A DNA stretch of 44,911 bases from Companilactobacillus suantsaicola (GTDB lineage: Bacteria; Bacillota; Bacilli; Lactobacillales; Lactobacillaceae), in NCBI RefSeq assembly GCF_004745525.1, contig NZ_RKLY01000022.1, forward strand, positions 1 through 44,911, given 5' to 3'. Positions within the stretch are counted from its first letter, which is position 1, and the number at the start of each line of letters is the position of its first letter. Made by a program: the position numbers and the translations under genes. Positions 15,991 to 25,150 of the stretch are shown in pieces. The notes under the pieces were generated by a model, which saw only the letters and a program-made list of their open reading frames with translations, was not told where the DNA came from and made no database searches.

Positions 15991-16869
15991 ATGGATCATG
16001 AAAAAGTAACAGGTAAACGCTTTTTTTATGTCACAGCACTGAATGTGATCATTACAATTACGGAATTTATTGGCGGTTTCGTTTCTGGTAGTTTAGGTCT
16101 TATCTCAGATGCGTTTCACAATTTGGAAGACTCACTTTCAATTGTGATCTCATTTGCTGCCAACGTGATTGGACAAAGAAAAAATGATGTCCAAAAAACT
16201 TTTGGCTATAAGCGAGCAGAAATCTTAGCAGCGTTTGTCAATTCAATTGTGTTAGTCGTCATTACAGTTATGATGGTTTTTGAATCTTTTAAACGCCTGA
16301 CACAGCCGCAGTCGATTAACGGATCTTTGATGATGATTGTTTCACTGATTGGCTTAGCTGCTAATTTTGTGTCGATGTTGATTCTTTTTTCAGGTTCGAA
16401 AAACAATTTGAATATTAAGGCAACTTTTCTACATATGTTGTCAGATACGTTGTCTTCTGTTGGTGTGTTTGTAGCCTCAATTTTCGTCATTTTGTTTAAA
16501 TGGAATTGGGTCGACCCAGTAATTACGATACTAATTGCAATTTGGCTTTTAAAAGAGGCTTTCAGCGTTGTTATTGAGACAGTTAATATCTTAATGGAGG
16601 CTAGTCCAAAAATTGATTTAGACGCTGTTTCAGCAGCCATTTTGACGGTTCCAGAAATTGTTAAGGTTCATCACGTTCATTTGTGGATGATCGATGAGAA
16701 CCATATCATGTTGGATGCGCACATCAATGTGAAAAAGACTTGCAACATGGATCAATTGGATCATTTGTATGATGTGGTTGATAAATTGTTACTCGATAAA
16801 TTTCAAATTACTCATGTAACCTTACAAGCTGAATGTTCCCGAGGCTTAGATAACTCGTTGATAGATTAA
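15991..16869 (+). CDS. Cation diffusion facilitator, CzcD-like zinc exporter
   Basis: A 292-residue membrane transporter exchanging zinc or a similar divalent cation for protons. It has six membrane helices and a C-terminal cytosolic domain. Metal-site motifs are HNLED in TM2 and HMLSD in TM5, the His-x3-Asp pairs typical of zinc CDFs. The C-terminal domain contains VHHVHLWMID. The start at 15991 has AGGAGG 7 nt upstream; the longer GTG frame at 15958 overlaps that site. A TATAAT lies at 15945-15950. The gene stands alone. Confidence 0.92.
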   Translation: MDHEKVTGKRFFYVTALNVIITITEFIGGFVSGSLGLISDAFHNLEDSLSIVISFAANVIGQRKNDVQKTFGYKRAEILAAFVNSIVLVVITVMMVFESFKRLTQPQSINGSLMMIVSLIGLAANFVSMLILFSGSKNNLNIKATFLHMLSDTLSSVGVFVASIFVILFKWNWVDPVITILIAIWLLKEAFSVVIETVNILMEASPKIDLDAVSAAILTVPEIVKVHHVHLWMIDENHIMLDAHINVKKTCNMDQLDHLYDVVDKLLLDKFQITHVTLQAECSRGLDNSLID

Positions 16870-16933
16870 TTCCTGATGGTAGATTGTGTTAAGATTAGTA
16901 AGTAATTTTATATGAAAGTTGGAATGTCTATTT

Positions 16934-17608
16934 ATGGTAAAACTTGTTATGGTCAGACATGGTGAGAGTACAGCCAACGCATTGAATCAATATACAGGGT
17001 GGAATAATGTTGGTTTGACGACTGAGGGTAGAGTTCAAGCACATTACGCCGCAAAGCAGTTGCAGGGGTTTGAATTTGAACACGTTCACACTTCAGTTTT
17101 GAAACGAGCAATCATTACAGCCTATATTATTCAAGATGATTTAAAGCTTAATTATGTGCCAATCACGAAGACTTGGCGCTTAAACGAAAGACATTACGGA
17201 GCCTTGCGTGGTCAGAATAAAGATGAAACAAGAAGAGAGTTCGGCGAGCAACAAGTCCATTTGTGGAGACGCAGTTTCTATTCTGTCCCACCTAAATTAG
17301 CTCATCCGGATCCTAATGATGGCCCTTATAAATACTTTGAACCAAGAATCATGCCAGTGGCAGAAAGCTTGTTTGGTGCTTATAAACGAATCGTTCCTTA
17401 TTATGTCGATCATGTAGCCAATCGCTTACTCGATGGTAAAAATCAATTGATTGTCGCTCATGGTAGCACGATTCGTGCTTTGATCAAGTATATAGAAGGT
17501 ATTAGTGATCAAGATATTGATGGAGTCGAAGTTGCTAATGGAATGCCTTTGATTTATGAATTTGATGATCGTTTAAATATTATTAGTAGTAACCGTCAAA
17601 AAAAGTAG
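16934..17608 (+). CDS. 2,3-bisphosphoglycerate-dependent phosphoglycerate mutase family protein
   Basis: A 224-residue cytosolic histidine phosphatase-fold enzyme that interconverts 3- and 2-phosphoglycerate in glycolysis. Motifs are VRHGEST (phospho-His), TSVLKRAIIT, LNERHYGALRGQNKDETRREFG (substrate region) and VAHGSTIRALIKY (second catalytic His). The usual HGNSLRAL is HGSTIRAL here, so it may be a paralogue of the main glycolytic GpmA. The ATG at 16934 is chosen because the mature fold starts VKLVMVRHGE; no strong Shine-Dalgarno is visible. It follows the CDF gene by 64 nt and ends at its own terminator. Confidence 0.88.
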   Translation: MVKLVMVRHGESTANALNQYTGWNNVGLTTEGRVQAHYAAKQLQGFEFEHVHTSVLKRAIITAYIIQDDLKLNYVPITKTWRLNERHYGALRGQNKDETRREFGEQQVHLWRRSFYSVPPKLAHPDPNDGPYKYFEPRIMPVAESLFGAYKRIVPYYVDHVANRLLDGKNQLIVAHGSTIRALIKYIEGISDQDIDGVEVANGMPLIYEFDDRLNIISSNRQKK

Positions 17609-17609
17609 T

Positions 17610-17644
17610 GTCCCTAAAGTTGAAAGACTTTGGAGACCTTTTTA
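17610..17644 (+). terminator. Terminator of the phosphoglycerate mutase gene
   Basis: GTCCCTAAAGT-TGAAAG-ACTTTGGAGAC, an 11-position stem with one mismatch and one wobble pair, then CTTTTTAT. Confidence 0.78.
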
Positions 17645-17859
17645 TTTAAAAAATCTACTTTCTTCAAAATAAAATGCTTTCATTTTATAGATTATGAGGT
17701 ACACTATTTAAATGGTCTAGATATTTGAAAAGGTTTTATGCCAAGTAGACAAAATAAACAAAAAAAGTAATAAATGTGTTATTCTAGAATTTATGTTTTT
17801 AATACATACAGTTATTACTTGTAAAAGTATCAATATTTTTTGAATTAGAGGAAATTTTT

Positions 17860-18717
17860 ATGAATATTTTAATTGCACTGATACCAGCACTCGGTTGGGG
17901 CTTTATGCCAATCATCGCTGGAAAAATTGGTGGCTCTCCAGTTAATCAAATGTTTGGAATTGGTGCTGGAGCAACCATAGTTGGATTCATTGCTTACTTA
18001 ATTACGCAACCAGCTGTTAATACGACTGCTTTTTGGTTCTCGGTCTTGTGTGGAGCTTTATGGACGATTGGTCAAATAGGACAATTTATTTCTTTCAAAC
18101 GAATTGGCGTTTCTGGAACTGTTCCTTTATCAACTGTCTTTCAATTAGTCGGTAATTCGATTATTGGGATGTTGATCTTTGGTGATTGGAGTGGCGTACA
18201 ATCTAAAATAATCGGTATTATAGCTTTATTGATCGTTGTTGTAGGTGCTTTGTTGACATCCGTTTCAGATAGCACAGAAGGCAATAAAATGGAATTTAAA
18301 GATGCCATGTTCTTACTTTGTACAACAGTTGGATTTTGGATCTACTCATCATTTCCAAATATGCCGATTGTTAAGGATCAAAGCGGTACAGCCATCTTCT
18401 TACCAGAAATGCTAGGAATTCTTGTTGGAGCAATGATTTTTGCATTATTCACAGACGTGAAATCATTTAAACAAAAAGAACAATATTTGAATATTTTTGC
18501 TGGTGTAGCTTGGGGAATTGCGGCTTTCGCCTACATTTTCTCAGCTAAAGCTAACGGAAATACTTCCGCTTTCATTTGGACACAATTGAACGTTATTATC
18601 GGAACGTTTGGTGGAATTTTCATCTTGAAAGAGAAGAAGAGTAGCCGTGAGATGAAATTTACAATTCTCGGAATTGTTTTGATTGTTGTCGGTAGTGTTG
18701 CTACATCATTTGCGTAA
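17860..18717 (+). CDS. GRP family sugar transporter (GlcU/RbsU-like)
   Basis: A 285-residue membrane protein with ten predicted helices in two five-helix halves. It belongs to the glucose/ribose porter family (sugar/proton symport, PTS-independent). The N terminus LIALIPALGWGFMPIIAGKIGG and the GQFISFKRIGVSGTVPLSTVFQLVGNS segment are typical. The ATG follows GAGG by 8 nt. The 215-bp upstream gap contains the dyad TACTT-GTAA-AAGTA but no clear cre. Ribose is plausible given rpiA elsewhere in the window, but glucose porters look the same. Confidence 0.9.
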   Translation: MNILIALIPALGWGFMPIIAGKIGGSPVNQMFGIGAGATIVGFIAYLITQPAVNTTAFWFSVLCGALWTIGQIGQFISFKRIGVSGTVPLSTVFQLVGNSIIGMLIFGDWSGVQSKIIGIIALLIVVVGALLTSVSDSTEGNKMEFKDAMFLLCTTVGFWIYSSFPNMPIVKDQSGTAIFLPEMLGILVGAMIFALFTDVKSFKQKEQYLNIFAGVAWGIAAFAYIFSAKANGNTSAFIWTQLNVIIGTFGGIFILKEKKSSREMKFTILGIVLIVVGSVATSFA

Positions 18718-18726
18718 AAGAGCGTG

Positions 18727-18774
18727 AAAATAGGCCATGGTAATCATACTTGATTGCTATGGCCTTATTTTTTT
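18727..18774 (+). terminator. Terminator of the GRP transporter gene
   Basis: AAATAGGCCATGG pairs with CTATGGCCTTATTT and is followed by T residues. The A-run before it makes it partly bidirectional. Confidence 0.85.
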
Positions 18775-18859
18775 AAGGAAAAAAATATATAGGCTCCGGA
18801 CTCATTTTTTATCATTAATTTGATAGACTGAAGGTAAAGTAAAAATGAGGTGGGTCAAA

Positions 18860-19678
18860 ATGATTAAGCATATTTTCTCTGACATGGATGGTACTTTGTT
18901 AAATAACGCTTGTCAAATTAGTGATGGCAATGTTAGAGCTATTGAAGATAGCCAAATACCTTTCACTTTAGTTTCTGCACGCTCTCCTAAAGAAATGGTC
19001 GAGGTAATCGATAAATTACATCTGACGGAGCCACAGATAGGTTTTAACGGAGGTTTGATTTTCAAGAAAGTCGATGGCGAGATTCAACCTTTGAAAAGTG
19101 AAACGATTGAATTTTCTGAAGTAAAACGAATTATTCAAATTGTGAAGGATGAGTTTAAGTTAACGAGTTACAGTTTTTATGACTTAAACAATTGGTATGT
19201 GGAAAAGCTTGATCGAGGGATTGAGTATGAAATTAAAATGGGTGGACAGACGCCAACTGTGACTGACTTTGCACCGCTTTTTGAACAGGAGTTAAGCGTG
19301 TTCAAAATAATGTTGATAACTTTTGATGAAACCGAGATGAAAAAGTTAGTCACCAAATTAAATAAATTTAATCCTGGCAATCTAAGCATCTATCAATCGA
19401 CACCTACTTATTTGGAGATAACTAGTACTAAAGCTCAAAAACACTTAGGAATTGAATATATTAAGAATTTAGAGGATTTACAAACTAGTGAGTTAGCCGC
19501 GTTTGGGGATGGTTTGAATGATCTTTCGATGCTGCAAAATGTTGGCACACCAATTGTGATGGAAAATGGTTTTGAAAGTTTGAAAAAACATGCCAAATAC
19601 ATTACTAAAGATAACGAGCATGATGGAGTTGCATACGGAATCAAGCAATATTTATTAAATGAAAAAACTGGCATATGA
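18860..19678 (+). CDS. Cof-type HAD-IIB family phosphatase
   Basis: A 272-residue cytosolic sugar-phosphate phosphatase of the Cof/YidA type. HAD motif I is FSDMDGTLL (Asp 8 nucleophile, Asp 10), motif II is TLVSAR, and motifs III/IV are in KAQKHLGIEYI and AFGDGLNDLSML. A C2-type cap lies between residues about 85 and 190. The start at 18860 is supported by GAGGTG upstream; the longer ATG at 18845 overlaps it. The specific substrate cannot be read. Confidence 0.92.
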   Translation: MIKHIFSDMDGTLLNNACQISDGNVRAIEDSQIPFTLVSARSPKEMVEVIDKLHLTEPQIGFNGGLIFKKVDGEIQPLKSETIEFSEVKRIIQIVKDEFKLTSYSFYDLNNWYVEKLDRGIEYEIKMGGQTPTVTDFAPLFEQELSVFKIMLITFDETEMKKLVTKLNKFNPGNLSIYQSTPTYLEITSTKAQKHLGIEYIKNLEDLQTSELAAFGDGLNDLSMLQNVGTPIVMENGFESLKKHAKYITKDNEHDGVAYGIKQYLLNEKTGI

Positions 19679-19693
19679 GATGTCAGTTTTTTT
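19662..19693 (+). terminator. Terminator of the HAD phosphatase gene
   Basis: AAAAACTGGCAT-ATGA-GATGTCAGTTTTTTT, overlapping the stop codon. It could also serve the convergent small gene. Confidence 0.85.
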
Positions 19694-19704
19694 GATAGAA
19701 ATGG

Positions 19705-19995
19705 TTATTGGGCATTGACGCAATGAATCAAATGACGCTTAAAATAATTGGCTTCACCATATCCACTGTTGATGATGTAGAACTTCTTGTTCTGATAAAT
19801 AAAGCTGATCCGTTCATAGCCAAAGGAATTATCGAACAAGAGGTCAGTTATTTGATCAATAGAGATATTGATGTGATGAGCAGTTTTAAAACCACGAGTA
19901 ATCGTCATAGAAAGCTGATTCTTATGAAACCGATAATCTACATAGCCACAAAATTTCTTTGAATTATTATCGATGACTTGAATATACGTAAACAT
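19705..19995 (-). CDS. Small hypothetical protein, 96 residues
   Basis: No family recognised. The product is a soluble, aromatic-rich protein with alternating strands (FTYIQVIDNNSKKFCGYVDYRF, SFIYQNKKFYIINSG). The ATG has AAGCG 8 nt upstream, a modest site. It is convergent with the HAD gene. A reading frame of 84 codons on the other strand overlaps it almost completely, but that one has no ribosome-binding site and a weaker protein-like composition. Confidence 0.6.
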   Translation of the reverse strand: MFTYIQVIDNNSKKFCGYVDYRFHKNQLSMTITRGFKTAHHINISIDQITDLLFDNSFGYERISFIYQNKKFYIINSGYGEANYFKRHLIHCVNAQ

Positions 19996-20107
19996 AATAA
20001 TCGCTTCTTTATGAAAAATTCATCAAAACTCTTATAGTTTTGATTGTCTTAGATTATAAACAGGAGATGAAAATAGACAAATAATTGTGTTTGTTGTTCC
20101 AAAACGT

Positions 20108-20393
20108 CTAACAGAGCTGTTGCTCCAGACTAGATAGAAAATTTTTTGCAGTTGATTTGGTAACTATGAAGTGGATACGGTTCTATTCATAGTAAATATA
20201 AAATTGATTGATGGTCTGGATAATGTTGTCTTAATATTTAGTAGCTATGATTTTTAGAGAGTAATTTAGAAACAGAATCTTTTTTTTATTTGATTATGAG
20301 AGACTAAAAAAGAAGCTGCACCAATGTTATTCACATTGGTACAGCTTCTTTTTCTGTTTTAGCAAATAGAATTCTATTTAGTTTGTTGCGGAA
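20108..20393 (-). repeat. About 300-bp MITE-like / structured element, copy B
   Basis: Inverted copy of the element at 12781-13080. On the minus strand it starts GCCGTCTTCCGCAACA, carries the hairpin GCTGTACCAATG...CATTGGTGCAGC, then GTCTCTCATAATCAAAT, TCTAAAAATC, ATGAATAGAAC, GTATCCA, and ends CTATCTAGTCTGGAGC. It lies 15 nt after the kup stop in the sense direction, the same arrangement as copy A after manO. The rest of the gap (19996-20107) shows nothing else. Confidence 0.72.
20305..20354 (-). terminator. Terminator hairpin inside element B, serving kup
   Basis: AAGAAGCTGTACCAATG, the loop TGAATAA, CATTGGTGCAGCTTC and a T-run on the minus strand. Confidence 0.85.
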
Positions 20394-20408
20394 GACGGCG
20401 GTTAACTA

Positions 20409-22496
20409 CTATTCGTCGTCTTCATCGTCATCAATTTCTTCATCGATCTTAATATCTTTCAATGCAGAACGATCTTTTCTAACTAAACGAAGACGATTGA
20501 GTGAAACTTTTCCGAGTACCAATGGAACTCTTTCTTCAACTACATCACTGTAAGAGAGTCCGAACCAGTTGGCTGGGGAAATGAATTTTTGCAGTAAGAG
20601 TCTTAAATGAATAATACTCTTCTTGAGGTTACTGATCTTCGTGTCAGGTGAAAGGACTTCTTTAATGATAACGAAGGAGAAGTCACCGACGTCACGGTCA
20701 GGAATCGTAGTATATTTCTGTGGTTGAGATTTGATCTCACCATTTGACATCATGTCGTTAACTACTTGACGAAGGTAAACATTAACTTTTTGGTCAACTC
20801 TAAATCCAAGATAAAGCTGAACGCTGACCATATAGTCGGTATCGAAAGTTTCAACACTGTAAGCTGCCGTGTATGGTTCGTCAGTAACGTTGACAGTTAC
20901 AAACCAGTAAACTTGAGCTCGTTTTGGCCGCTTATCGAGGATTGAATAAAGAATATTCTTCTTGATCCGGTAGCCGTCATGAACACGAGTTAAGTAAACT
21001 AGGTTAGTTGTGTAGAGTGGATAACTTGGGTCTTTTCTCAAATCGTTTAATTGACGTTTAAAGGCCAATAAGGAAGCGAAATGGCTCCGGTAAGTGTTAT
21101 CGTCCTTGAGTCGTTCTCCGTATCTCCAAACGAACATTACAGCGATTAAAACGGCGGCAATGAACATTGTGATATAAGCACCGTGGAGGAACTTATTACT
21201 ATTTGTCACGAAGAAAATACTTTCGATTACGAAGAAGAAGGCAATGATCACGGTTGTAAATAGTCGGTTGACTCGTTTCATCAACAACCATTGGTGAAGC
21301 AAGATCGTGGTCATTAACATGGTGATGGTGATTTCTAGACCGTAAGCGTTAGACATGTTTTCTGAAGTTTTGAAATAGAAAACGATGAATAAACAAACGA
21401 CCCAGATAATTGAGTTTACAGTTGGAATGTAGAGTTGTCCTTTGAAATTAGTTGGATAGTAAGTCTTTAATCTTGGGAACATTCTCAATTTAGTTGCTTC
21501 AGATACTAAAGTGTATGAACCAGAAATCAAGGCTTGTGAAGCGATGATAGCGGCGGCAGCTGACAAAAGAATTCCAAAGAGTCGAAAATCATCTGGAATT
21601 GATTGATAGAACGGATTCATTGATGAACCCATCTTTTGCAAAGTCGCATTGTCCTTAACACTGATGATCCAAGCTGCTTGACCTAGATAACTAAGCAATA
21701 GGCAAATCTTAACAAAAGGCCAACTAGTATAAATATTTGGACGACCAACGTGGCCCATATCTGAATAAAGGGCTTCAGCACCAGTTGTAGCCAAGAAGAT
21801 ACTACCTAAGATGAAGACGCCTCGAATATTGATTGGACTTCTCAGAAGTTCAATTGCATAGTAAGGATTCAAAGCACGAATAATTGTCCAGTCACCAGAA
21901 AGGTTAACGATGCCGATTATTCCTAGAAATGAGAACCAAACTAACATAATTGGGCCAAAAGCACGACCAATCATTTGGGTACCAAATCTTTGAATAAAGA
22001 ACAGGGTCGACAGGATAATTACGGTTACGATAATAACCTGATTTTGGGTGCTAATTAAAACGGCGTTATGGATCTGGATTCCTTTGAGTCCTTCAATTGC
22101 CGCTGTAACGGTAACTGCTGGTGTCATCATTCCATCAGCTAAAAAGGTTGCCCCACCAATCATAGCTGGGATGATCAACCATTTAGCCCGCTTTCTAACT
22201 AAGGTGTAGAGGGCGAAAATTCCACCTTCACCGTTGTTATCAGCCCGTAAGGCAATCAACACGTATTTAATTGTTGTAACTATGGTCAGTGTCCAAAAAA
22301 TTAAAGAAACACTGCCTAAAATAAAGTTGGCGGACATTTTTTCAAGTCCACCATTCCCAACCATCAATGAATGCATTACATATAGAGGTGAAGTACCAAT
22401 ATCTCCATAGACGATTCCTAAAGCAATTAAGAATCCAGCAATGCTCATTTTTGAATGGGGGTTATTTTTAATTGAATTCAGTTGTGTCTTTTCCAT
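20409..22496 (-). CDS. kup: KUP family potassium uptake protein
   Basis: A 695-residue membrane K+/H+ symporter. About twelve helices occupy residues 15-450 and a C-terminal cytosolic domain of about 240 residues follows, ending in an acidic tail (DEEIDDDEDDE). Family segments are ALGIVYGDIGTSPLYV, NNGEGGIFALY and DGMMTPAVTVTAAIEGL. The chosen ATG is 9 nt from GGAG; a longer frame at 22541 lacks a site. It sits downstream of pepX on the same strand with a 117-nt gap that can fold. In this group Kup proteins are commonly controlled by c-di-AMP. Confidence 0.95.
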   Translation of the reverse strand: MEKTQLNSIKNNPHSKMSIAGFLIALGIVYGDIGTSPLYVMHSLMVGNGGLEKMSANFILGSVSLIFWTLTIVTTIKYVLIALRADNNGEGGIFALYTLVRKRAKWLIIPAMIGGATFLADGMMTPAVTVTAAIEGLKGIQIHNAVLISTQNQVIIVTVIILSTLFFIQRFGTQMIGRAFGPIMLVWFSFLGIIGIVNLSGDWTIIRALNPYYAIELLRSPINIRGVFILGSIFLATTGAEALYSDMGHVGRPNIYTSWPFVKICLLLSYLGQAAWIISVKDNATLQKMGSSMNPFYQSIPDDFRLFGILLSAAAAIIASQALISGSYTLVSEATKLRMFPRLKTYYPTNFKGQLYIPTVNSIIWVVCLFIVFYFKTSENMSNAYGLEITITMLMTTILLHQWLLMKRVNRLFTTVIIAFFFVIESIFFVTNSNKFLHGAYITMFIAAVLIAVMFVWRYGERLKDDNTYRSHFASLLAFKRQLNDLRKDPSYPLYTTNLVYLTRVHDGYRIKKNILYSILDKRPKRAQVYWFVTVNVTDEPYTAAYSVETFDTDYMVSVQLYLGFRVDQKVNVYLRQVVNDMMSNGEIKSQPQKYTTIPDRDVGDFSFVIIKEVLSPDTKISNLKKSIIHLRLLLQKFISPANWFGLSYSDVVEERVPLVLGKVSLNRLRLVRKDRSALKDIKIDEEIDDDEDDE

Positions 22497-22526
22497 ATAA
22501 ATAATCTCCAAAAATAAACAGTTCAA

Positions 22527-22609
22527 CGGGTATTGTAACATTAAGTGCCAGGGTATGGAACCACTTATTTTTACCTAGTTAAATTCCCAACGTATCAAGG
22601 CTTAACCCG
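22527..22609 (-). promoter_or_regulatory. Foldable leader between pepX and kup
   Basis: On the minus strand CGGGT and ACCCG can close an outer stem. Inside is the hairpin TAAGTGGTTCCA...TGGCACTTA with a small bulge. TTGATA lies near the 5' edge. It does not match the c-di-AMP (ydaO) or ykkC riboswitch consensus as I know them. It may hold only a promoter. Confidence 0.3.
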
Positions 22610-22613
22610 CTTT

Positions 22614-25037
22614 TTAGTTTGTATGTAATGGAACAATTAGTGATGATTGATCCAGTTGAACTGTGTATTCAATATTTTGATTCCCGCGAACAGTCATACC
22701 AAAGTCAGTCGCATAAACGATCAAGCCTAATTGGTGCCGGGCTTTTAGTTTAAAGAAGGTTGGTTGTAAGTCAACGTTTACATTGTAGAAGATATTAGGT
22801 TTTAATTCATCAACTTTATAGTTATTTTCACGATTTTGTAAATTAATGTGACCCTTTGTAATCATTTTGGCAGACGTTTGTTTACCGAGAGTGAACTCAC
22901 GTAAATTATCTTCACGCCAGTCATAAGTTGAGGCAAGACTGTTTGCCGATAAGATACTAGGAGAAACGTTCAAACGCTTAGCATCTCCAAAGTCAACAAC
23001 TTGGAAACTCAACATTCCCAAATCTTTACTTGAAGAAACTTTTAAGTTCACATTGATTTTACCGTCGAGTAAAAGGTCTTTAGTTAAAGGCTCAGTTTTG
23101 AAAGTCAATTGGTGACCAGTTAGTTTTTTGCCGCCAACTAATAAATCACTTTGCCATGTAGCGTTATTATCACGGTATAATTCAAAGTCAGCGGGTTTTA
23201 ATTGGTCAGTGAACGAGGCAGTTGATTCATTTACCTTTTGTGTAGTTAGTTTATCATTTGATAAGTTATAATTGATAACCTTATTGTCAGCATTACTCCA
23301 GTCTTTATAAGCAGTCCAAGTCTCTGGTTTAACATTATCTTGAACGATGACATTAGGGATAATTTCTTTAGCTTGGTTATCGACACCTAGTAGTTCGTAA
23401 GTCAACCAAAGATTGATGATGTCGCTATAGTCGATTGAACGAAAGGCATTGATGTAAATGTGTTGTCCTTGATGAAGAATGATCTTTTGCGTAACGCCGT
23501 TATGTTTGATACCATTCCAAAGTCTTTCAACGTTACGAGGTTTAACGTTCCAATCATTTAAACCATGAACCATGAAGACGTCAGCCGTGATATTCTTGAA
23601 ATCTTTGTGATAATTACGGGCGTCCCAGAAAGTATTGTAATCACCGCTGTTACGATCTTGACCAGCGTCAATTGCTTTGATTTGTTTATCCCAAGCGTCC
23701 TTAATATTGTGGAAATCACCTGGTTGCAAGCGACGACTAAAGGTTTCTTCAGCTAAAACGTCAGCATCTTCACCAGGGAAGCCGTCAGGAGCAATCACTA
23801 AACCACCGTCACGATAGTAGTCGTACCAACTGGAGATAGCTGCTTCACTGATAACAGTTTTCAAGCCCTTGACCCCAGTAGTTGCGGCAGCTGTTGCCAA
23901 AGTACCAAGGTATGAGCGACCAGTCATAGCAACTTTTTTATTGGACCACCAAGCTTTGATCTCAATATTGTCGATGCGATTGGTGAAGGCAGGTAAGTCA
24001 CCAGTTAACCACTTGATAATTGAAATGGTTGAGATAGTTTCTTCCTTGTCGCCAGTAGTTCTAAAGCCGTCAGAATCCTTAGTACCGATTCCCGCCATAT
24101 AAATTACTGCAAAACCACGAGCTAAGAAATAGTTATTCAAAGTATAAGAACTCTCACGAGCAAAAGTTTCCTCAGCCTTTTTAGTTTCACCGTTGATAAC
24201 ACGAGGGTTAGGTAAGTCGGCCTTTGGTTCGTGATATTCAATATCCTCATATTTAAGATTGTTAGGTTCTTTGTGAGTCAAAGGAACATTGACGTTATGC
24301 ATTAGTTTTTCGCCAGTTTCGTCGTTCGTTCCTTGGTTGTAAGGACTAGCCGTGTATAAAACAGGCACCTTTAGACCGTGTTCAGTTTCGTAAGGACGCA
24401 AAATTTCCGCTTTGAGAAGATCACGTTTGCCGTCATGGTCACTGTCTTGAGGAGATTCAACGTAAACTACTTCGCGAATTAACTTGTGAGGATCGAAAAC
24501 TGGTAATGTTTTACCGTTGAAAAGCAGTGGTTTTGTGACCTTGCCATAAAATTTAGTGAAGTAACCCTTTGAAGCTAATGAGTCAACAAAAGTTTGACCA
24601 TCTTTGTTGTGAGTGGCTAACAACCAGTACCAAGCTGATTTGAGTTCGGGGACAGTGAAATTGTCACCTTGATGGTCAGCAATCAACAATTGAATTTTTT
24701 CCATTGCTGCAAGTGGTTCATCAAATGAGAAATCAACATCCGGGTTGAATTTCAATAACTGTAACGCAACATTGTAAAACGCAGCGACTGAAACACCAGT
24801 TGAAGTATCTAAATATTCGCTCAAATTTTGAGTTGGAGTTGCCATGTAAGTGCTCAACTTCTGTTCAAAACTAGTTGAAGTTTTATCTTCAATAAAAGCT
24901 TTACTCAAAAAGCTTGTCCATAGTTTGATGGTATCTGTTTCGGAACTATTATCTTTGTCCAAAAAATCGATTTCAGTTAACTCTTTGAGTTGATCGTTAA
25001 ACTCTGTGGGACGAATTGCAAATTGGTTATTTTTCAT
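22614..25037 (-). CDS. pepX: Xaa-Pro dipeptidyl-peptidase
   Basis: An 807-residue cytosolic serine peptidase (S15 family) that removes X-Pro dipeptides, important for casein-type peptide use. It has an N-terminal helical domain of about 150 residues, then the alpha/beta-hydrolase core with the catalytic Ser near 375 in [10 protein letters not shown], the Asp in HGLNDWNV and the His in LHQGQHIY. The C-terminal beta domain carries LTFKTEPL and the jelly-roll region. The ATG at 25037 follows AAGGAG by 8 nt; an in-frame GTG inside that site is rejected. A TATAAT at 25077-25082 is its likely -10. Confidence 0.97.
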   Translation of the reverse strand: MKNNQFAIRPTEFNDQLKELTEIDFLDKDNSSETDTIKLWTSFLSKAFIEDKTSTSFEQKLSTYMATPTQNLSEYLDTSTGVSVAAFYNVALQLLKFNPDVDFSFDEPLAAMEKIQLLIADHQGDNFTVPELKSAWYWLLATHNKDGQTFVDSLASKGYFTKFYGKVTKPLLFNGKTLPVFDPHKLIREVVYVESPQDSDHDGKRDLLKAEILRPYETEHGLKVPVLYTASPYNQGTNDETGEKLMHNVNVPLTHKEPNNLKYEDIEYHEPKADLPNPRVINGETKKAEETFARESSYTLNNYFLARGFAVIYMAGIGTKDSDGFRTTGDKEETISTISIIKWLTGDLPAFTNRIDNIEIKAWWSNKKVAMTGRSYLGTLATAAATTGVKGLKTVISEAAISSWYDYYRDGGLVIAPDGFPGEDADVLAEETFSRRLQPGDFHNIKDAWDKQIKAIDAGQDRNSGDYNTFWDARNYHKDFKNITADVFMVHGLNDWNVKPRNVERLWNGIKHNGVTQKIILHQGQHIYINAFRSIDYSDIINLWLTYELLGVDNQAKEIIPNVIVQDNVKPETWTAYKDWSNADNKVINYNLSNDKLTTQKVNESTASFTDQLKPADFELYRDNNATWQSDLLVGGKKLTGHQLTFKTEPLTKDLLLDGKINVNLKVSSSKDLGMLSFQVVDFGDAKRLNVSPSILSANSLASTYDWREDNLREFTLGKQTSAKMITKGHINLQNRENNYKVDELKPNIFYNVNVDLQPTFFKLKARHQLGLIVYATDFGMTVRGNQNIEYTVQLDQSSLIVPLHTN

Positions 25038-25096
25038 GCATGACACTCCTTAAAATTATTAGTATTCTTAAAACTTATTATAAAGAACTGTAATGC

Positions 25097-25130
25097 AAAA
25101 AGCCCGTCAATTCAAATAAGAATTGGCGGA
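25097..25130 (-). terminator. Terminator of the GNAT-rpiA-pepC operon
   Basis: On the minus strand, CCGCCAATT, an 8-nt loop, AATTGACGG and then GCTTTTT. Confidence 0.82.
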
Positions 25131-25150
25131 CCATTAAAAAATTATTAGAA

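Noticed and set aside
19708-19962. 84-codon plus-strand frame opposite the 96-residue gene
   Set aside because: No ribosome-binding site and a less protein-like composition; the minus-strand frame has a usable site and a regular strand pattern.
22497-22613. c-di-AMP (ydaO) riboswitch before kup
   Set aside because: The gap is too short and lacks the conserved core of that aptamer as I know it.
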